Of a DNA stretch of 64,000 nt, positions 1 to 8,237 are shown piece after piece; the first letter of the stretch is position 1; each line of letters opens with the position of its first letter. The stretch lies in assembly GCF_015277775.1 (NCBI RefSeq), contig NZ_CP063849.1, positions 2,294,001-2,358,000 on the forward strand, in the 5' to 3' direction. The notes beneath the pieces were generated by a model. It ran no database searches and was not told the origin of the DNA. It saw only the letters and a program-made list of their open reading frames with translations. The translations under genes and the position numbers were made by a program. The DNA is from Paludibaculum fermentans (GTDB lineage: Bacteria; Acidobacteriota; Terriglobia; Bryobacterales; Bryobacteraceae).

Positions 1-602
1 ACGGAGATGAACGGCTTGTCGGCCCGGTCGCCTGAGTAGTGCACGGCACGGGCGATAAGCTCCTTACCGGTGCCGCTTTCGCCGCGCACCAGTACCGTGC
101 TGCGCAGGCCGGCCACATCCTGCACGAGCTGCAGGATGGCGAGCATGCGGGGGTTCTTGGTGATGATGTCGTGGAAGTCGTACTGGCCGGTGAGGCGCTT
201 GCGCAGAATGGTGTTCTCCAACTGGAGATTCTTCACTTTGATGATGCGGGCCACCACCAGCGAGATCTCTTCCGGATTGCAGGGCTTGACGATATACTCC
301 TGCGCGCCTTCCTTCATGGCGGTGATGGCCGTGTCGACAGTGGCGTAGGCGGTGATGATGATGACGGGCGCTTCCGGGTGGAGCTTGCGGATCTCCATCA
401 TGGTCTCGATGCCGTCCATGCCGCCGGGCATTTTCAGGTCGATGAAATAGATGGCGTAGTCGGAAGCGCGGGCGGATTCCACGGCGCGTCGGCCGGACGA
501 TGCTGTATCCACGTCATAGCCGTCTTCGCGCAGCCAGGCGGCGAGCGACTCGCACATCACCTCTTCGTCATCCACAACCAGGATCTTCCACACGGCTTTC
601 AT
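1..602 (-). CDS. NtrC-type sigma-54-dependent response regulator (C-terminus outside window)
   Basis: The visible 200 residues form a complete receiver domain and the start of an AAA+ sigma-54 interaction domain. The receiver begins KILVVDDEEV with the acidic pocket near residues 11-12, the likely phospho-Asp in FIDLKMPGG and the conserved Lys in EYIVKPCNPEE. The AAA+ part shows a Walker A loop RGESGTGKEL, typical of NtrC/ZraR activators that drive RNA polymerase-sigma54 open-complex formation. The remaining AAA+ region and any Fis-type HTH lie beyond position 1. The ATG is one base after the stop of the archaemetzincin gene (TGACATG), so translation is probably coupled. It is the third gene of a minus-strand operon with a sensor kinase and a metalloprotease, and the kinase is its likely partner. 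Target promoters are unknown. Confidence 0.93.
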   Translation of the reverse strand, partial: MKAVWKILVVDDEEVMCESLAAWLREDGYDVDTASSGRRAVESARASDYAIYFIDLKMPGGMDGIETMMEIRKLHPEAPVIIITAYATVDTAITAMKEGAQEYIVKPCNPEEISLVVARIIKVKNLQLENTILRKRLTGQYDFHDIITKNPRMLAILQLVQDVAGLRSTVLVRGESGTGKELIARAVHYSGDRADKPFIS

Positions 603-603
603 G

Positions 604-1104
604 TCAGTCGTACCTCACTTCTTCCAGCCGTTCCTGCAGAACGGGCCAGCAGCCTTCGCAATACCATTCCAATTTCGAGTCCACCTGCGGCAGGTTGATG
701 GACAGGCTCATCGCGCAACGCGTGTCGGGACAGTGGATCAGCCCGAACGTATGGCCGAGCTCGTGCATCGCTTCCTTGCGCGCGCGGCCCAACAACGCGG
801 TTCCGTCCGGTGCCATTCCATAGAATTCCTGCCGCAGCCTGGCGGCCGAGACCACGGCCGCGCGGCCTTTCAACTGCGCCTGTCCGAAGACAAATGTCAG
901 CATCGGGATGAACAGATCGCTCTCGGTGACACCCAGGATGCGCGAGACGCCGGACGGTGCCCGTTCGAGCAGCAGTTTGAGCATCGTCACGGAACTCATC
1001 TGGCCTCGCGCGCGGTCGTACCCATCCAGGGGCACGGGCAACTGCATACGGCGCACGACCGGCAATCCAATCCGCTCCTCCACGCATTCGGCGATGGTCC
1101 TCAT
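604..1104 (-). CDS. archaemetzincin family zinc metalloprotease (peptidase M54)
   Basis: A 166-residue protein carrying the archaemetzincin signature: HELGHTFGLIHC (three zinc-binding His with the catalytic Glu, plus a Cys), then C-A-M (the metzincin Met-turn) and a distal C-E-G-C that should complete a second structural zinc site. Family members are small soluble metallopeptidases of poorly known substrate range. There is no signal peptide, so it is probably cytoplasmic. The start at 1104 was chosen because GAGGAG lies about six bases upstream; longer readings run into the end of the kinase gene. It sits between a heme-type sensor kinase (44-nt gap) and an NtrC regulator (1-nt gap), an unusual place for a protease. 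It may process or respond to a component of that signalling system, but this is inference. Confidence 0.85.
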   Translation of the reverse strand: MRTIAECVEERIGLPVVRRMQLPVPLDGYDRARGQMSSVTMLKLLLERAPSGVSRILGVTESDLFIPMLTFVFGQAQLKGRAAVVSAARLRQEFYGMAPDGTALLGRARKEAMHELGHTFGLIHCPDTRCAMSLSINLPQVDSKLEWYCEGCWPVLQERLEEVRYD

Positions 1105-1148
1105 CAGTGACTCCTCGACCTCGCCGAGCGAGGCCAGACACAGGCCGC

Positions 1149-2777
1149 TCACACGACAGGCTCCGCTGGCGCGGCCGCCGGCTTCACGGCGGATTCCATG
1201 GGGATGGTCACCGTGAAGGTCGCGCCCTCGCCCACGGTGCTCTTCACGTCGATCTCGCCGTCGTGCGCCTGTACGATGCCGTAGATCACCGCCAGGCCCA
1301 GGCCCACACCCTTGCCTTCGGGCTTCGAAGTGAAGAAGGGATCGAAGATCTTGCTGAGGTTCTCCGGGCTGATGCCTTCGCCGTTGTCCTGCACCAGCAT
1401 TTCGACGCACTTCTGGTCGGCCGCTACCCTGGTGCGAACCAGCACTTTGCCGCCGCCCTTGCTCTGCGTGGCTTCGGCCGCATTCAGGACCAGGTTGAGC
1501 ACCACCTGCTGCATCTGCGAGGGGTCGCAGGAGACGGTGGGCAGATCGGCCGGGAGATCGACCTCCACCTCGGTGTCGCAGAGTTTCAGCTTGTGGGCCG
1601 CCAAGGTCAGGGTGGAGCGGATGATGCGATTCAGGTCGGCCGGTGTGCGCTGGGGCTTCGAGCGGCGGGAGAAGGCGAGCAAGTCAGAAACGATACGGCC
1701 CACGCGCGCGGTTTCGGTGGCCACCTGGCCCAGATACTTGCGGAAATCGGCCAGCCGGTTGGGCGGCACGCCGTCGTCCTTGAGAATGCGCTGCATTAGC
1801 ATGGCCAGGTTGAGGACGCCGGAGACGGGGTTGTTGATCTCATGGGCGACACTGGCCGCGAGTTGCCCCAGCGAGGCCAGGCGATCGTTGTGGAGCAGTT
1901 TCTGCTGAGCCGCCTTCAGCTGCTGGGTGCGGTCCTCCACCTTCTTCTCGAGACTCTGGGTGAACGTGTTGATCTCGTCCATGGCGCCCTGCAGGCGGTC
2001 GCGCATCGTGTTGAACGAGGTCACCAGGGCGTCCATCTCTTCGCTGCTGTGGCTGATGCGGATGGGCGTGCCGAGCTCCATCTCGCTGACGGCGTGCGTG
2101 CCTTCAATCAATTCACGGATGGGCACGCCCACAAAATAACGGACGAAGAAGAAGATGAAGACGGCGGTGAGGAGGATGGTGATGCCGGTGGTGACGACAG
2201 TGTGCTGCGTCATGGCCGCCTCTTCCTGGCGGACGGGATCGAGGCTCAGCGCCACATCCAGGACACCCAGGACCCGGGTGCGCGCGGGGTGAGCGTGGCA
2301 GTCGGCCTGGCTGCAGGAGGCTTCGTTGTAGATGGGCGTCACCATGTTGAGCGAGTCGCGCCCGTCGGTGCCGCTGTAGATGCGGACACGGGAAGCGGGC
2401 GCCACTTCCACCTTCACCGGCATGGAACCGTGGCAGGCGACGCAGGGTTGCTCGTTCACGGTCATCAACTGCGCGTTGTCGCCCTTTTTGGTGGAGAACA
2501 TCAGGCGGCCTTCGCGGTTGAACATGCGGATGCGGTCGACACCCTGTTTGGCGGCGATGACGCTCATGATGTCGTAGGCGGCCGAGCGGTGGTCGTCCTT
2601 CATGGCGTGCCAGGTGGCGCTGGTGATGCTCTTGGAGAGCTGGTCGGCCCCCAGAATCATCGTTTCCAGGGTGTGCTGATTCTGGACGCGCAGGTACACG
2701 ACTCCGGCCACGACGTTGATGAGGATCACGATCACTGTCAGGGAGACGATCAACTTGCTCGACAGGCGGCGTGGCAT
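1149..2777 (-). CDS. membrane sensor histidine kinase with c-type heme-like motifs
   Basis: About 542 residues: a TM helix (about 6-29), a periplasmic sensor region, a second TM helix (about 195-217), a HAMP-like linker, a coiled coil, a HisKA domain with VAHEINNP (phospho-His near 312) and an HATPase_c domain with NAAEAT, DNGEGI and GVGLGLAV boxes. The periplasmic region holds CVACH (about 112-116) and C-x4-CH (about 155-161), which look like covalent heme attachment sites; a redox or gas-sensing role is inferred. The start at 2777 is preferred over 2819 because AAGGA lies a suitable distance upstream. It heads the operon with the archaemetzincin and NtrC-type regulator and is the likely phosphodonor for the latter. 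Confidence 0.9.
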   Translation of the reverse strand: MPRRLSSKLIVSLTVIVILINVVAGVVYLRVQNQHTLETMILGADQLSKSITSATWHAMKDDHRSAAYDIMSVIAAKQGVDRIRMFNREGRLMFSTKKGDNAQLMTVNEQPCVACHGSMPVKVEVAPASRVRIYSGTDGRDSLNMVTPIYNEASCSQADCHAHPARTRVLGVLDVALSLDPVRQEEAAMTQHTVVTTGITILLTAVFIFFFVRYFVGVPIRELIEGTHAVSEMELGTPIRISHSSEEMDALVTSFNTMRDRLQGAMDEINTFTQSLEKKVEDRTQQLKAAQQKLLHNDRLASLGQLAASVAHEINNPVSGVLNLAMLMQRILKDDGVPPNRLADFRKYLGQVATETARVGRIVSDLLAFSRRSKPQRTPADLNRIIRSTLTLAAHKLKLCDTEVEVDLPADLPTVSCDPSQMQQVVLNLVLNAAEATQSKGGGKVLVRTRVAADQKCVEMLVQDNGEGISPENLSKIFDPFFTSKPEGKGVGLGLAVIYGIVQAHDGEIDVKSTVGEGATFTVTIPMESAVKPAAAPAEPVV

Positions 2778-2860
2778 GACAGTTCCATCCTTGAAACGAT
2801 TACAGAGTTTCACCTCCATTATGCTGCAAACGGAATCCGGCTATACTACGGGCCGATTGT

Positions 2861-4162
2861 ATGCAGCGCCGTACCTTCTTCACCGCCGGCCTGGCGGCCG
2901 CATGCCCGGCCATTCTGACGGCCCAGGCAGGCTCGTTTAAAGAGTTGAGCCGGGCCATCGATGCGATGCCGCTGGTAGACTCGCACGAGCATCTGCTGCC
3001 GGAATCGGAGCGGTTGGAGTTGAAACCAGACCTGTTCCTGCTGGCTTCGCACTACCTGAACAGCGACATGGTGAGCGCGGGAATGCCTACGCCGACACCG
3101 AAAACGTGGGCGGAGTTTGAGCCCTGGTGGCAGGTTTCGCGCTTCACGGGGTACGGGCAGGCGTTGAGCATTGCCATCCGGGACATCTACGGGATCGGTG
3201 AGATCAAGGCGGCGACCCTGCCGCGGATCAATTCCGCTATCGCCGAGGCGAACAAACCGGGTTTGTACAAGCGGATTCTGAAGGATCGGATGAAGCTGGA
3301 TTACGCGGTCCTGGACGACTACTGGCACGGCGATCCGGTGCGGCCGGACGGCGAGTATTTCGTGCTGGCGCGGAAGATGGACTGGTTCTGCTCGGCGGCG
3401 AAGGCGGCGGACATCCGGCGCATGGAGGAGGTGACCGGCACCTCGATCCCGGACGTGAAGGGGTTGAAGCGAGCCGTGGAGAAGCGGCTGGACCAGAGCC
3501 TGGACGCCGGACTGGTGACGATCAAGAGTACGCTGGCCTACAACCGGCCGCTGCGCTTTGAGGTGGTCCCGGAGGCCGACGCGCAGCGGGATTTCGACCT
3601 GTTGATGAAGGAACCGCAGAAGCAGGCTCCGCGGCGACTCTCGGATCACATCTTCCACCATGTGTTGCAGTTGGCCGACGCGCACAAACTGCCGGTACAG
3701 ATGCATACGGGGCTGCAGGCGGGCAACGGGAACACGCTGGAGAACTCGCGGCCCACGCTTTTGAATAACCTCTTTGGTCTCTATCCAAAGGTAGTTTTCG
3801 ATCTCTTCCACCTGGGCTGGCCCTGGATGGAGGAGGTGGCGGCCCTGGCGAAGATGTATGCGAATGTGACGGCGGACCTGTGCTGGGTGCATATCATCAC
3901 GCCCACTGGAGCGCGGCGCGCATTGCACGAATTGATCGACACCGTGCCGCTGAACAAAATCCTGGGCTTCGGCGGCGATTACCGCTATGTGGAGCTCAGC
4001 TATGCACATGCGGTGATGGCGCGGCGAAATGTCGCGCAGGTTCTGGCCGAGAAGGTGCAAAGCCGGGAGATGACGGAGGCGGAGGCGCTGAACGCGGCGC
4101 GCCTGATCCTGCACGACAATGCCGCCCGGCTCTTTCCGCGGCCCAAGCCCAGGCAGGCCTAG
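2861..4162 (+). CDS. Tat-exported amidohydrolase-family protein (amidohydrolase_2/uronate isomerase-like)
   Basis: 433 residues. The N-terminus MQRRTFFTAGLAAACPA resembles a twin-arginine signal peptide. The mature part has TIM-barrel metal-dependent hydrolase hallmarks: DSHEHLL near the start of the barrel, QMHTG in the middle and a conserved Asp in GFGGDYR near the end. The overall shape, including LADAHKLPVQMHTG, resembles the amidohydrolase_2 group that includes uronate isomerase-like proteins; the substrate cannot be named. A -10-like TATACT lies at 2842-2847, only 13 bases before the ATG, and no strong ribosome site is visible, so a very short leader is possible. It is divergent from the sensor-kinase operon (83-nt gap) and is followed 105 nt later by the VWFA gene. 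Confidence 0.82.
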   Translation: MQRRTFFTAGLAAACPAILTAQAGSFKELSRAIDAMPLVDSHEHLLPESERLELKPDLFLLASHYLNSDMVSAGMPTPTPKTWAEFEPWWQVSRFTGYGQALSIAIRDIYGIGEIKAATLPRINSAIAEANKPGLYKRILKDRMKLDYAVLDDYWHGDPVRPDGEYFVLARKMDWFCSAAKAADIRRMEEVTGTSIPDVKGLKRAVEKRLDQSLDAGLVTIKSTLAYNRPLRFEVVPEADAQRDFDLLMKEPQKQAPRRLSDHIFHHVLQLADAHKLPVQMHTGLQAGNGNTLENSRPTLLNNLFGLYPKVVFDLFHLGWPWMEEVAALAKMYANVTADLCWVHIITPTGARRALHELIDTVPLNKILGFGGDYRYVELSYAHAVMARRNVAQVLAEKVQSREMTEAEALNAARLILHDNAARLFPRPKPRQA

Positions 4163-4267
4163 AGCGGCACAAACTGTAACGCAAATCACGCGGAAGACGT
4201 ACAATTAATGGGTTCGTCCGGGCTTTTGGGGATCCGGGCAGCCGTTGTGTTCTCTGGAGTCACCACA

Positions 4268-5656
4268 GTGCGCCTGGCAAGTCTTCTGGTCCTATTACTC
4301 GCCTGCGCGGCCGCCCAGCCGGCGGACGACGGCAATGTCACCTTCAAGAGCGATGTTTCCCTGGTGCGGGTGGATGCCCAGGTGCTCGACCGCGACGGCC
4401 GGGCTGTGACCGGATTGCGCCGGGAGGACTTCGTCCTGACGCAGAACGGCCGGCGGGTGGACGTTCGCAATTTCGCGCGGGAAGAGATGCCGGTGGACGT
4501 GATCGTGCTGCTGGACGTCAGCGGCAGCATGCGCTCGCACGTGCAGCGCATGGCCGACGCGGCACACGACGCGCTGCGGGTGCTGGGGCCGGACGACCGG
4601 GTGGCCATGATGGTGTTCGACCGGTCATCGCGGGTCCGCCTGCCTTTCCGCAGCAACAAGGACGAAGTGGAGCGCGAGTTCGAGAGCCTGCTGCGCAGCG
4701 AAACCTTCAATGGCGGCACGGACATCACGCGGGGCCTGCTGGATGCGGCGAGCTACATGCGCAAGTCGGCTCGCAAGGATGCGCGGCGGGCCATCGTCAT
4801 CATGACGGACGACCAGACGGAGAAGGACCGCAGTGAAGAGCGGGTGGGCTCGGCGCTGGCCGAAGCCGATACGGTGCTGAGCGCGATTATCGCTCCGGAC
4901 GCGATGAGCAGCCGTCATGGCGGCTATCCGCAGGGCGGCGGGCAGTATCCTCCCGGCGGCAACCGGCGCGGCAATTCCTGGCCGCGCGGGGGCTCGATTC
5001 CGGACATCATCTGGGGTGGCGGCGGCGGACGCATTCCCGGCGGCGGCGGCGGACGGATTCCTGGCGGTGGCGGCATGGGTTCACGAACACAATCGGCGGG
5101 CACCTCAGAGATTGCACGGGAATCCGGCGGCGACAGCATGAGCATCTCGGACGCGTCCGCTTTTGAGACAACACTCGCACGCATCCGGCAGCGCTATGCG
5201 CTGTATTTCCAACTGCCGCCCGGAACGAGGGCAGGAGAAGACAACCGGATTCAGATCGCGTTGGCGGATTCGGCGCGGTCGCGCTATCCCGGCGCCGATA
5301 TCCGCTACCGGGGCAACTACCACGCGCCGGCGAATATCGACCCGGCGGCCCAATCCGATGCCACCGTGGTGAGCCAGTCGCAGTCGCCCGCCTCCAACGA
5401 CGCGCCGGCCGCGAGCAGTGCGCCCTCTGAGCCGGTCCGGCCGCGGCGCCGCGTGGTGCTGGACGACTCGACGGGTCCTCGGGGCCCGAATCCGAATGTC
5501 GGCGCTCCGGCGGAAGGAACGAGCACGCCTTCCGTTGCGGAGAAGCCGGCTCAGCCGGCTGCATCGAGCACGGAGAAGAAGGGTTGGCGGAAGGCGAATC
5601 CGTCCGACAACCTGCCGGATCCCGAGCCCGCCCCCAGCGTGAAGAAGAAGCAGTAG
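4268..5656 (+). CDS. secreted VWFA-domain protein (acidobacterial VWFA-related family)
   Basis: About 462 residues from a GTG start: signal peptide (RLASLLVLLLACAAAQPA), an N-terminal beta segment typical of acidobacterial VWFA-related proteins (VSLVRVDAQVLDRDGRAVTG), then a VWA domain with an intact MIDAS DVSGSMR and a later NGGTDITR threonine. A low-complexity Gly-rich insertion (about 230-290, containing RIPGGGGG twice) splits the late VWA region, and the C-terminus is Pro/Ala/Ser-rich and probably disordered. The GTG at 4268 is favoured by GGAG eight bases upstream and by placing the signal peptide at the N-terminus; an ATG at 4208 is the alternative, with TACAAT just before it. The gene ends 3 nt from the convergent response regulator. 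Function is unknown beyond metal-dependent protein binding typical of VWA folds. Confidence 0.85.
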   Translation: MRLASLLVLLLACAAAQPADDGNVTFKSDVSLVRVDAQVLDRDGRAVTGLRREDFVLTQNGRRVDVRNFAREEMPVDVIVLLDVSGSMRSHVQRMADAAHDALRVLGPDDRVAMMVFDRSSRVRLPFRSNKDEVEREFESLLRSETFNGGTDITRGLLDAASYMRKSARKDARRAIVIMTDDQTEKDRSEERVGSALAEADTVLSAIIAPDAMSSRHGGYPQGGGQYPPGGNRRGNSWPRGGSIPDIIWGGGGGRIPGGGGGRIPGGGGMGSRTQSAGTSEIARESGGDSMSISDASAFETTLARIRQRYALYFQLPPGTRAGEDNRIQIALADSARSRYPGADIRYRGNYHAPANIDPAAQSDATVVSQSQSPASNDAPAASSAPSEPVRPRRRVVLDDSTGPRGPNPNVGAPAEGTSTPSVAEKPAQPAASSTEKKGWRKANPSDNLPDPEPAPSVKKKQ

Positions 5657-5659
5657 CGG

Positions 5660-6346
5660 CTAAGTGGCGAAGCGATAGCCGGAGCCGCGCACGGTGCGGA
5701 TGTAGCGCGGAAACTGCGGGTTTTCCTCTATCTTCTGGCGCAGCCAGGCCACGTGGACATCCACCGTGCGGGTGGAGATGTCCGACTGGTATTCCCACAC
5801 GTTCTTGAGCAGTTCCTCGCGGGAGATCACCTTGCCGCGGTGATCGATCAGATAACGGAGCAATTGCAATTCCTTGCCGGCCAGGCTGACGGGCGAGCCA
5901 TCCTTGAGCAGTTCCGCCTTTTCAAAGTCCACCTGAACGGAGCCAAACTGGAAGCGCAGTACCGCGGGGAAACTCTCCTTGTGGACGCGGCGCAGCAGCG
6001 CCTCCACCCGCGCCAGCAGTTCGGAGGGATCGAACGGTTTGGTCAGGTAATCGTCAGCGCCGAGCTTGAGGCCGACCACACGATCGATCACCTGCGATTT
6101 TGCCGTGAGCATCAGGATGGCGACGTCTGAGCCTTGCTGCCGCAGTTCGCGGCACACTTCCAGCCCATTCTTCCCAGGGAGCATGATGTCCAGGATCACC
6201 AGGTCACACTGGCCTTCCCGGGCTTTGGCGAGACCGGACAGGCCGTCCATCGCCGTGTCCACCTCGTGGCCTTCGGCCGCCAGTAAATCAGAGAGCGTGA
6301 GCACCAGGCCCGGCTCGTCTTCAATGAGCAGTATTCGCGAACTCAT
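5660..6346 (-). CDS. OmpR/PhoB-family response regulator
   Basis: 228 residues with an N-terminal receiver (RILLIEDEPG, phospho-Asp in LVILDIMLPG, switch Lys in DDYLTKPFDP) and a C-terminal winged-helix DNA-binding domain (SLAGKELQLLRYLIDHRGKV ending in VRGSGYRFAT). It is normal length for the family and looks intact. Its ATG lies inside the end of the adjacent kinase reading frame in the reverse sense of map order: the kinase starts at 8237 and ends at 6321, while this regulator starts at 6346 and ends at 5660, so the two overlap by 26 nt with the kinase transcribed first if they share a promoter. Cognate pairing with that kinase is therefore likely. The gene is convergent with the VWFA gene. 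Confidence 0.93.
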   Translation of the reverse strand: MSSRILLIEDEPGLVLTLSDLLAAEGHEVDTAMDGLSGLAKAREGQCDLVILDIMLPGKNGLEVCRELRQQGSDVAILMLTAKSQVIDRVVGLKLGADDYLTKPFDPSELLARVEALLRRVHKESFPAVLRFQFGSVQVDFEKAELLKDGSPVSLAGKELQLLRYLIDHRGKVISREELLKNVWEYQSDISTRTVDVHVAWLRQKIEENPQFPRYIRTVRGSGYRFAT

Positions 6347-8237
6347 TCCGTTGGCCGGCAGGAACGGTGGGGAGGTGCAGCACGAATTCCGCGCCAGTGC
6401 CCGGCCCGCTCCTTACCGAAACATTCCCTTCATGCGCTTCCGCGATTCTTTTGACCAGGCTGAGGCCCAGTCCCGTTCCATGGATTTGATCGTCGATGGC
6501 TTTCTTGCCACGATAGAACGGATCGAAGATCTGGTCGATCTCGTCGGGCGCCACGCCGGCGCCGCGGTCAGCAACCCGGATTTCGACAGTGGCACCGTTC
6601 TTGGCGTTGGCCAGAGCCGCTGTCAAGCCGATCCAGCGCCCTTCGGCACCGTACTTGGCGGCGTTTGTCAGCAGATTCTGAATGGCATGTTTCAGCGCGA
6701 TGGGGTCGCCCAGCACGGGCGGCAGATCCGGGTCGATCGTCTGCTCCAGCACGCAGCCGGACTTGTCGAGAATGGGCGAAGCGGAGGAGACCGCGGCGTC
6801 CAGCAGGCTGCGCACATCCACTGCCTCACGTTCACCGATGGCCCGGCCCGCCTTGGCATTGGCGAACCGCAACACCTGCTCCACCATCGCGGTGAGTTTC
6901 TCGGCTTCCTCGCGAATCAGGTTACCGTAGCGCTGCACCTGCTTCTCGTCGCGAACCAGTCCGCCACCCAGATTGTGACCCGCCGTGCGAATCACCGTGA
7001 GCGGTGTTTTGAGTTCGTGCGAGACGCCGGTGATGAATTCCATCTGCATATTCGCCAACCGCTGGGCACGTTGCGTATAGCGCACCAGCATCGTGATGGC
7101 GGCAACCATCAATAGAAGAACACCGGAAGTGACCGCCAGGTTGCGCCAGCGCACCTGATTCACGACCGCTTCCAGGGAACCGGACCTGTGGCGGACCGAC
7201 ATCACCCAGCGGCCCCACTCCGGCGGAGACTCGCGCGGCCCGCCTGAACCGCTCCCCCCGCCAATGCGGCCGCCCGGCCAGGCGACGCCGGACTCCCTCG
7301 CCCGGTTCATGGCCGCGCGCCGCATCACCTGCTCAAACTGGACGTCCATCAGGTTCGTGCTGGCGTCGGCCTTGGCGCCGATCCTCGCGGTCTTGTCGCC
7401 AGTGGAGCTGAAAATGAGCTGCTCGGGATGATCGCGCAGGGTCACTTCCACCTGGTATTCAGGGGTTGCACTGCCAAAGAGGTGCCGGCTCAACAGCTCA
7501 GGGAGAAGCTCCTTTTGCACCGTCTCCAGGTCGAGTTCAATCACGAGCCACTCCAGGCTGAGCCGGAAGAAGTCGTCGCGACGCAGATCACGAAAGTCCG
7601 CACGAGGCTCGCCGGGCCGTGGTTCGCGGGACAGGCGAGGCTCGCCAGGCAGGCCCATCTCCCGAGGCTGGCGCGGCCCGGCGGGTCCGCCATTATTGGG
7701 AAACCGGACTCTCGGGAGCTCGACCACCGCGGATTCCGCGCTGCTGCCGGCCCAGAACGGCCGACGGCCGCCGAACTCCGAGCGATTCAACTGGGACTCG
7801 AGGCGGGCGCGCAGGGAGGACCACTCAGCGGGCCATTCGACTGCACGGAACGTGCCGTCTTCCATGTCCATTTCCCGCAACTTCAAGGTTGCACCGGCGG
7901 GCGTGGCCACCAGGATGCGCCGGAACAGGTGCGGGTGGCGAGTCGATTCGCGCCAGTGCGCATAGCGCGCGGCATAGTCCTGCTCGCGCTGGCCGGGTTC
8001 CATGGGATCGCCCGAGACGAGGGCCGAACACGCAGTCTGCAGCTCGGAGTTGAAGTCCTGGCTCACGCGGCGAAGCCCGGTGCCGAGGCTCTCTTTCAGC
8101 CTGGCCCGCTCGGCATAACTGACCTGCGAGATCCAGTCAAACTGAAGCCAGCCCAGCACGCCCAACAGCGCCGCCAACAGGCCCACGAAGAGCCACGACA
8201 GCAGCGCCTGCCGCTTGTTCTTGTGCAGGTCCATCAT
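6321..8237 (-). CDS. membrane sensor histidine kinase, partner of the OmpR-type regulator
   Basis: About 638 residues. A short cytoplasmic start (MMDLHKNKRQ) precedes TM1 (LLSWLFVGLLAALLGVLGWL), a large extracytoplasmic region of about 340 residues with a Pro/Arg/Gly-rich stretch, TM2 (AVTSGVLLLMVAAITMLV), a HisKA domain (FITGVSHELKTPLTVI) and an HATPase_c domain (NLLTNAAKYG, DRGAGV, GTGLGLSLV). The sensor region shows no domain I recognise. The start at 8237 was chosen because it places the charged N-terminus just before TM1; upstream codons are Pro/Gly/Arg-rich and unlikely. The gene is divergent from the subtilase at 8639 across a 401-nt intergenic region, so that peptidase gene is a possible target of the system. 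Confidence 0.9.
   Translation of the reverse strand: MMDLHKNKRQALLSWLFVGLLAALLGVLGWLQFDWISQVSYAERARLKESLGTGLRRVSQDFNSELQTACSALVSGDPMEPGQREQDYAARYAHWRESTRHPHLFRRILVATPAGATLKLREMDMEDGTFRAVEWPAEWSSLRARLESQLNRSEFGGRRPFWAGSSAESAVVELPRVRFPNNGGPAGPRQPREMGLPGEPRLSREPRPGEPRADFRDLRRDDFFRLSLEWLVIELDLETVQKELLPELLSRHLFGSATPEYQVEVTLRDHPEQLIFSSTGDKTARIGAKADASTNLMDVQFEQVMRRAAMNRARESGVAWPGGRIGGGSGSGGPRESPPEWGRWVMSVRHRSGSLEAVVNQVRWRNLAVTSGVLLLMVAAITMLVRYTQRAQRLANMQMEFITGVSHELKTPLTVIRTAGHNLGGGLVRDEKQVQRYGNLIREEAEKLTAMVEQVLRFANAKAGRAIGEREAVDVRSLLDAAVSSASPILDKSGCVLEQTIDPDLPPVLGDPIALKHAIQNLLTNAAKYGAEGRWIGLTAALANAKNGATVEIRVADRGAGVAPDEIDQIFDPFYRGKKAIDDQIHGTGLGLSLVKRIAEAHEGNVSVRSGPGTGAEFVLHLPTVPAGQRNEFANTAH

Noticed and set aside
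1105-1410. Longer reading of the archaemetzincin gene
   Set aside because: The extension overlaps the kinase gene out of frame and is Arg-rich; a good ribosome site supports the start at 1104.
2846-4204. 452-codon minus-strand open frame opposite the amidohydrolase
   Set aside because: Arg/His/Leu-rich antisense frame; the opposite strand carries a Tat signal and metal-binding motifs.
6321-6346. The 26-nt overlap of kinase and regulator genes, equal to the one at 36972-36997
   Set aside because: The gene orientation, families and sequences differ, so the equal length is probably coincidence.
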